Origin: Lysobacteraceae bacterium
Lineage (GTDB): Bacteria > Pseudomonadota > Gammaproteobacteria > Xanthomonadales > Rhodanobacteraceae
NCBI GenBank assembly: GCA_028871555.1
Contig: JAGWNA010000035.1
Location: 1 to 32,533 of the forward strand
DNA: 32,533 nt
Direction: 5' to 3'
In this document: positions 30,803 through 32,533 of the stretch, piece by piece
Layout: each line of letters starts with the position of its first letter
Numbering within the stretch: the first letter of the stretch is position 1
Notes under the pieces: model-generated
Databases searched by the model: none
Told to the model about the DNA's origin: nothing
What the model saw: the letters and a program-made list of their open reading frames with translations, nothing else
Program-made: the position numbers and the translations under genes

Positions 30803-31088
30803 ACTCGCCGGTCAGACCGAAGCCTGATAATCGGACGTCATCCCGCCCTGGCGTCCACGCGCCGTGCGGGAAGCACGCGAAGCATCACGCAGCGTCCTGC
30901 AGGCGCCGCACCTTCGGCCGCTGCCGATGCGCGGCCTGCGCCAACTCGTCATTGGCCTGCAGCGTCATCCAGAACCGGGCCGTGCTGACGCCCGCCCCCT
31001 CCAACCGCAGGGCGAGGTCCGTGCTGATCCCGGCCCGGCCGTTGATGACCCGCGACAGCGTCGTGCGCGACAGGCCGAGCCGCCGCGC
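30801..31088. repeat. Long direct repeat, right copy (higA 3' part)
   Basis: Partner of 29049-29336; this copy belongs to the intact higA. Recombination between the two would delete the AAA-DUF4143 gene and leave one higA. Confidence 0.93.
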
Positions 31089-31169
31089 GGCGTCAGTGAC
31101 TTCGATGCCGAGCGGCACCAGTACATCTTCGCGCAGCAGCGTGCCGGGATGCGGAGGATTCTTCATCAT
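30885..31169 (-). CDS. higA: HigA-type antitoxin / XRE regulator (no intact partner)
   Basis: A 94-residue protein opening MMKNPPHPGTLLREDVLVPL, the HigA signature, with the helix-turn-helix TDAARRLGLSRTTLSRVING and the ARFWMTLQANDELAQA end. GAGG lies eight bases before the ATG (GTG-free start; ATG 31166 is equally possible). It differs clearly from the higA at 2326. The expected higB should end just upstream; only a degraded tail is seen at 31200-31262. Bases 30801-31088, including its 3' part, are duplicated at 29049-29336. Confidence 0.9.
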   Translation of the reverse strand: MMKNPPHPGTLLREDVLVPLGIEVTDAARRLGLSRTTLSRVINGRAGISTDLALRLEGAGVSTARFWMTLQANDELAQAAHRQRPKVRRLQDAA

Positions 31170-31201
31170 GGCAGCGACCTCGTTCGGCAGCGACCTCGTT
31201 C
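31170..31201. repeat. Tandem 16-bp duplication in the higA leader
   Basis: GGCAGCGACCTCGTTC occurs twice without a gap (31170-31185 and 31186-31201). On the minus strand each unit carries GAGG, so the ribosome binding region of higA is doubled, and the distance to the former higB stop has grown. Confidence 0.8.
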
Positions 31202-31262
31202 AATGGTAATCCTGATCGTCGACCGGCTCGGCGCCCGCGCCGGCAAAGGCTGGATTGCAGCG
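31200..31262 (-). pseudogene. Possible degraded higB tail
   Basis: A minus-strand frame ends VDDQDYH and stop at 31200, just before higA. The working higB at 2048 ends LDYEDYH directly before its higA, so the position and last residues match. Further upstream (NPAFAGAGAEP) the likeness is lost. This fits a decayed toxin gene, but the match is short. Confidence 0.3.
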
Positions 31263-31489
31263 TGCAGCGATACAGGGCACGACAGCCACCGCTCCGATTC
31301 GAGCCGGATCAACCCGTGTCTGGAGTGGCGGGATGAGACTCCGCCCCGGTTTCCACTGCTGGTTTGTGGATACCCAAAAAACATCGCGACTGAAATCGCT
31401 CCTGCAGGCGATCCCGCCGCTGCGGCAGGGGCTTTCAGCGCCGATGCCTTTTCACCACGCCCGCCAGGTGCACCCTGCCGGGCGCACAA
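31203..31489. other. Gap between higA and the surface-protein terminator
   Basis: Apart from the possible higB tail I see no gene. Open frames here are rich in Arg, Ser, Ala and Pro and look like chance. A GC-rich imperfect palindrome (GATCCCGCCGCTGCGGCAGG, 31409-31428) is the only other structure. Confidence 0.4.
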
Positions 31490-31517
31490 TAAAAAACGGG
31501 CGGCCGAAGCCGCCCGT
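31490..31517 (-). terminator. Intrinsic terminator of the surface-protein gene
   Basis: On the minus strand CGGGCGGC, loop TTCG, GCCGCCCG form a perfect eight-base-pair stem (31497-31516) with a UUCG tetraloop, followed by six U (31491-31496). It lies 36 bases after the stop of the gene at 31553. Confidence 0.92.
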
Positions 31518-31552
31518 CGAGTACCTGAAGAAACTCAGGTAGCGCTGGTTAC

Positions 31553-32533
31553 TCAGTGCGCGCCATCCACCGGGGTACCGAAGTTGCTCACGGTGCCGGA
31601 GGTGTTGTTGCGGTTGAGGTTGGTCACTTCCATGGCACTGATCTGGCCGGTCACGGTCAGGATCCACTTGCCGGTGCCCGCACCCAGCGCGCCGGTCAGG
31701 CCCTTGGCGGCATTGCCGTTCTGCAGGTCGTCCGAGGTCAGCTGGACCGACTTGCCCGGGGCCAGCGTGAAGCTGACGGTGCCCGCGGCAGCCGCACCCG
31801 TGTCGTCCTTGCCGGTGATGGTCACCAGGCCGCCGGTGCCGCCGGTGTTGCTGATGCGCAGGAAGCTCTGCTGGGTGGTGTTGCCCGCCGGGTTGAAGGT
31901 GTACACCACGTCGACCGGGCCGTTGTACTTCAGCGGCAGCGCATCGGCCGAACCGGTATTGGTCTTGCCGGTGGCGAGGCGGGTCTCGACAGCCGTGGTG
32001 GAGACGGTGGTGGCGTCGATCACCTGGGCATTGGCAGCCGGCACGGTGAAGCACAGGATGCCGGTGCCGAGATTCAGCGAGCTGTACGCCACGCCGGTGA
32101 AGGTGACCTGGCTGGCAGTGACGGTGCCGACGATCGACGTGGTCGGCGCGGCGCAGGTGCCCGCAGTGACCAGGTTGACCGAGGCGCCGGCCTGGGTGAA
32201 GGCGGTGAAGGTACCGGTCACGGTCAGGTCCAGCGTATCGCCAGCGGCCCAGGCGAACGCGGCACCGGTGGCGTCAAGCACGCCGGCCTTCACGCCGACG
32301 GTCGGGGTGCCGGCCTCGAAGTAGTAATCGTCAGCCACGTTGTTCAGCGAGCCGTCCGGCGAGAAGCCGGTCTTGCTGGCGATCACGTTCGAGCCCACGT
32401 CGATCTTCTTCAGCAGGGTGCTGCTCGGGGCCACCGAGTAGGCCAGTGCGTCGGACGACTGCAGCACCGTGGCGGTCACCGGGGTCAGGATGATCTGCGC
32501 GGTGTTCGGGTCGGCGAAGGTGGCCTTGGCGGC
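31553..32533 (-). CDS. Secreted/surface protein, 5' end outside the window (partial)
   Basis: The frame is open to the right edge; visible are 326 C-terminal residues starting AAKATFADPNTAQIILTPVT, which looks like the region just after a signal peptide. The sequence is rich in Thr, Gly, Val and Ala and nearly free of Arg/Lys clusters, typical of exported beta-rich proteins, with two Cys (AGTCAAP and GILCFTV). The last 110 residues (SFLRISNTGGTGGLVTITGK, LAPGKSVQLTSDDLQNGNAA) resemble a beta-sandwich repeat common in secreted gammaproteobacterial proteins. Function unknown. A strong terminator follows. Confidence 0.8.
   Translation of the reverse strand, partial: AAKATFADPNTAQIILTPVTATVLQSSDALAYSVAPSSTLLKKIDVGSNVIASKTGFSPDGSLNNVADDYYFEAGTPTVGVKAGVLDATGAAFAWAAGDTLDLTVTGTFTAFTQAGASVNLVTAGTCAAPTTSIVGTVTASQVTFTGVAYSSLNLGTGILCFTVPAANAQVIDATTVSTTAVETRLATGKTNTGSADALPLKYNGPVDVVYTFNPAGNTTQQSFLRISNTGGTGGLVTITGKDDTGAAAAGTVSFTLAPGKSVQLTSDDLQNGNAAKGLTGALGAGTGKWILTVTGQISAMEVTNLNRNNTSGTVSNFGTPVDGAH

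Noticed and set aside
1..32533. tRNA, rRNA, CRISPR arrays, complete insertion sequences, integrases
   Set aside because: I looked on both strands and found no supporting structure or reading frame; the only transposase hint is the short motif at 18361.

Overview
The window looks like a GC-rich gammaproteobacterial chromosome of the Xanthomonadales, most likely family Rhodanobacteraceae (Rhodanobacter/Dyella/Luteibacter type). This is inferred from the etfB-etfA pair beside an O-antigen locus (in xanthomonads the LPS cluster lies next to etfA), the GC-rich codon use, and palindromic repeats of the 'GTAGGAGC' REP style. I cannot name a species.

Layout. 1-1944: REP-like palindrome and ETF-ubiquinone oxidoreductase. 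2013-2619: higBA toxin-antitoxin pair. 2585-6834: a two-domain glycosyltransferase whose start seems lost against higA, and a WbsX/RgpF-type glycan protein. 6953-8752: etfB and etfA with a second REP palindrome between them. 8805-18234 (+ strand): O-antigen/cell-surface glycan genes: glycosyltransferases (GT4, two GT2 of the polyprenyl-phosphate type), methyltransferases, a YbhN-type membrane protein, a GT39-like GT-C enzyme, a lipoprotein and a short NAD epimerase. 18235-18586: convergent junction filled with gene remnants. 18587-22715 (- strand): methyltransferase, GT2, GtrA-like flippase, and a polytopic GT-C-like protein of lower GC. 23157-27005 (- strand): a tightly overlapping operon wzt - glycosyltransferase - sulfotransferase - sulfotransferase. 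27115-31169: an addiction-module island: mntA-hepT, a TacAT-like GNAT/RHH pair, an AAA-DUF4143 ATPase and a higA without an intact higB. 31553-end: a partial secreted surface protein with a good terminator.

How it works together. The wzt gene with a C-terminal carbohydrate-recognition domain implies an ABC-transporter-dependent O-antigen, although its permease gene (wzm) is not in the window. Glycosyltransferases and methyltransferases build and decorate the chain; GT2 + GtrA + GT-C proteins look like a Gtr-type periplasmic modification system; two PAPS-type sulfotransferases suggest sulfated glycan.

Most notable observation. Two unrelated modules in the right-hand island sit between long direct repeats that are copies of part of the gene they interrupt. 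mntA-hepT lies between two copies of the wzt promoter plus first ~64 codons. The AAA-DUF4143 gene lies between two copies of the higA 3' part (288 bp, about 19 mismatches, no indel). In each case one intact copy of the target gene remains. This resembles the insertion with long target duplication known for restriction-modification genes, here seen twice within 4.3 kb for toxin-antitoxin/ATPase cargo. Further remnants (GT39 tail, lipoprotein start, several truncated frames at gene junctions) show that the locus is a recombination mosaic.
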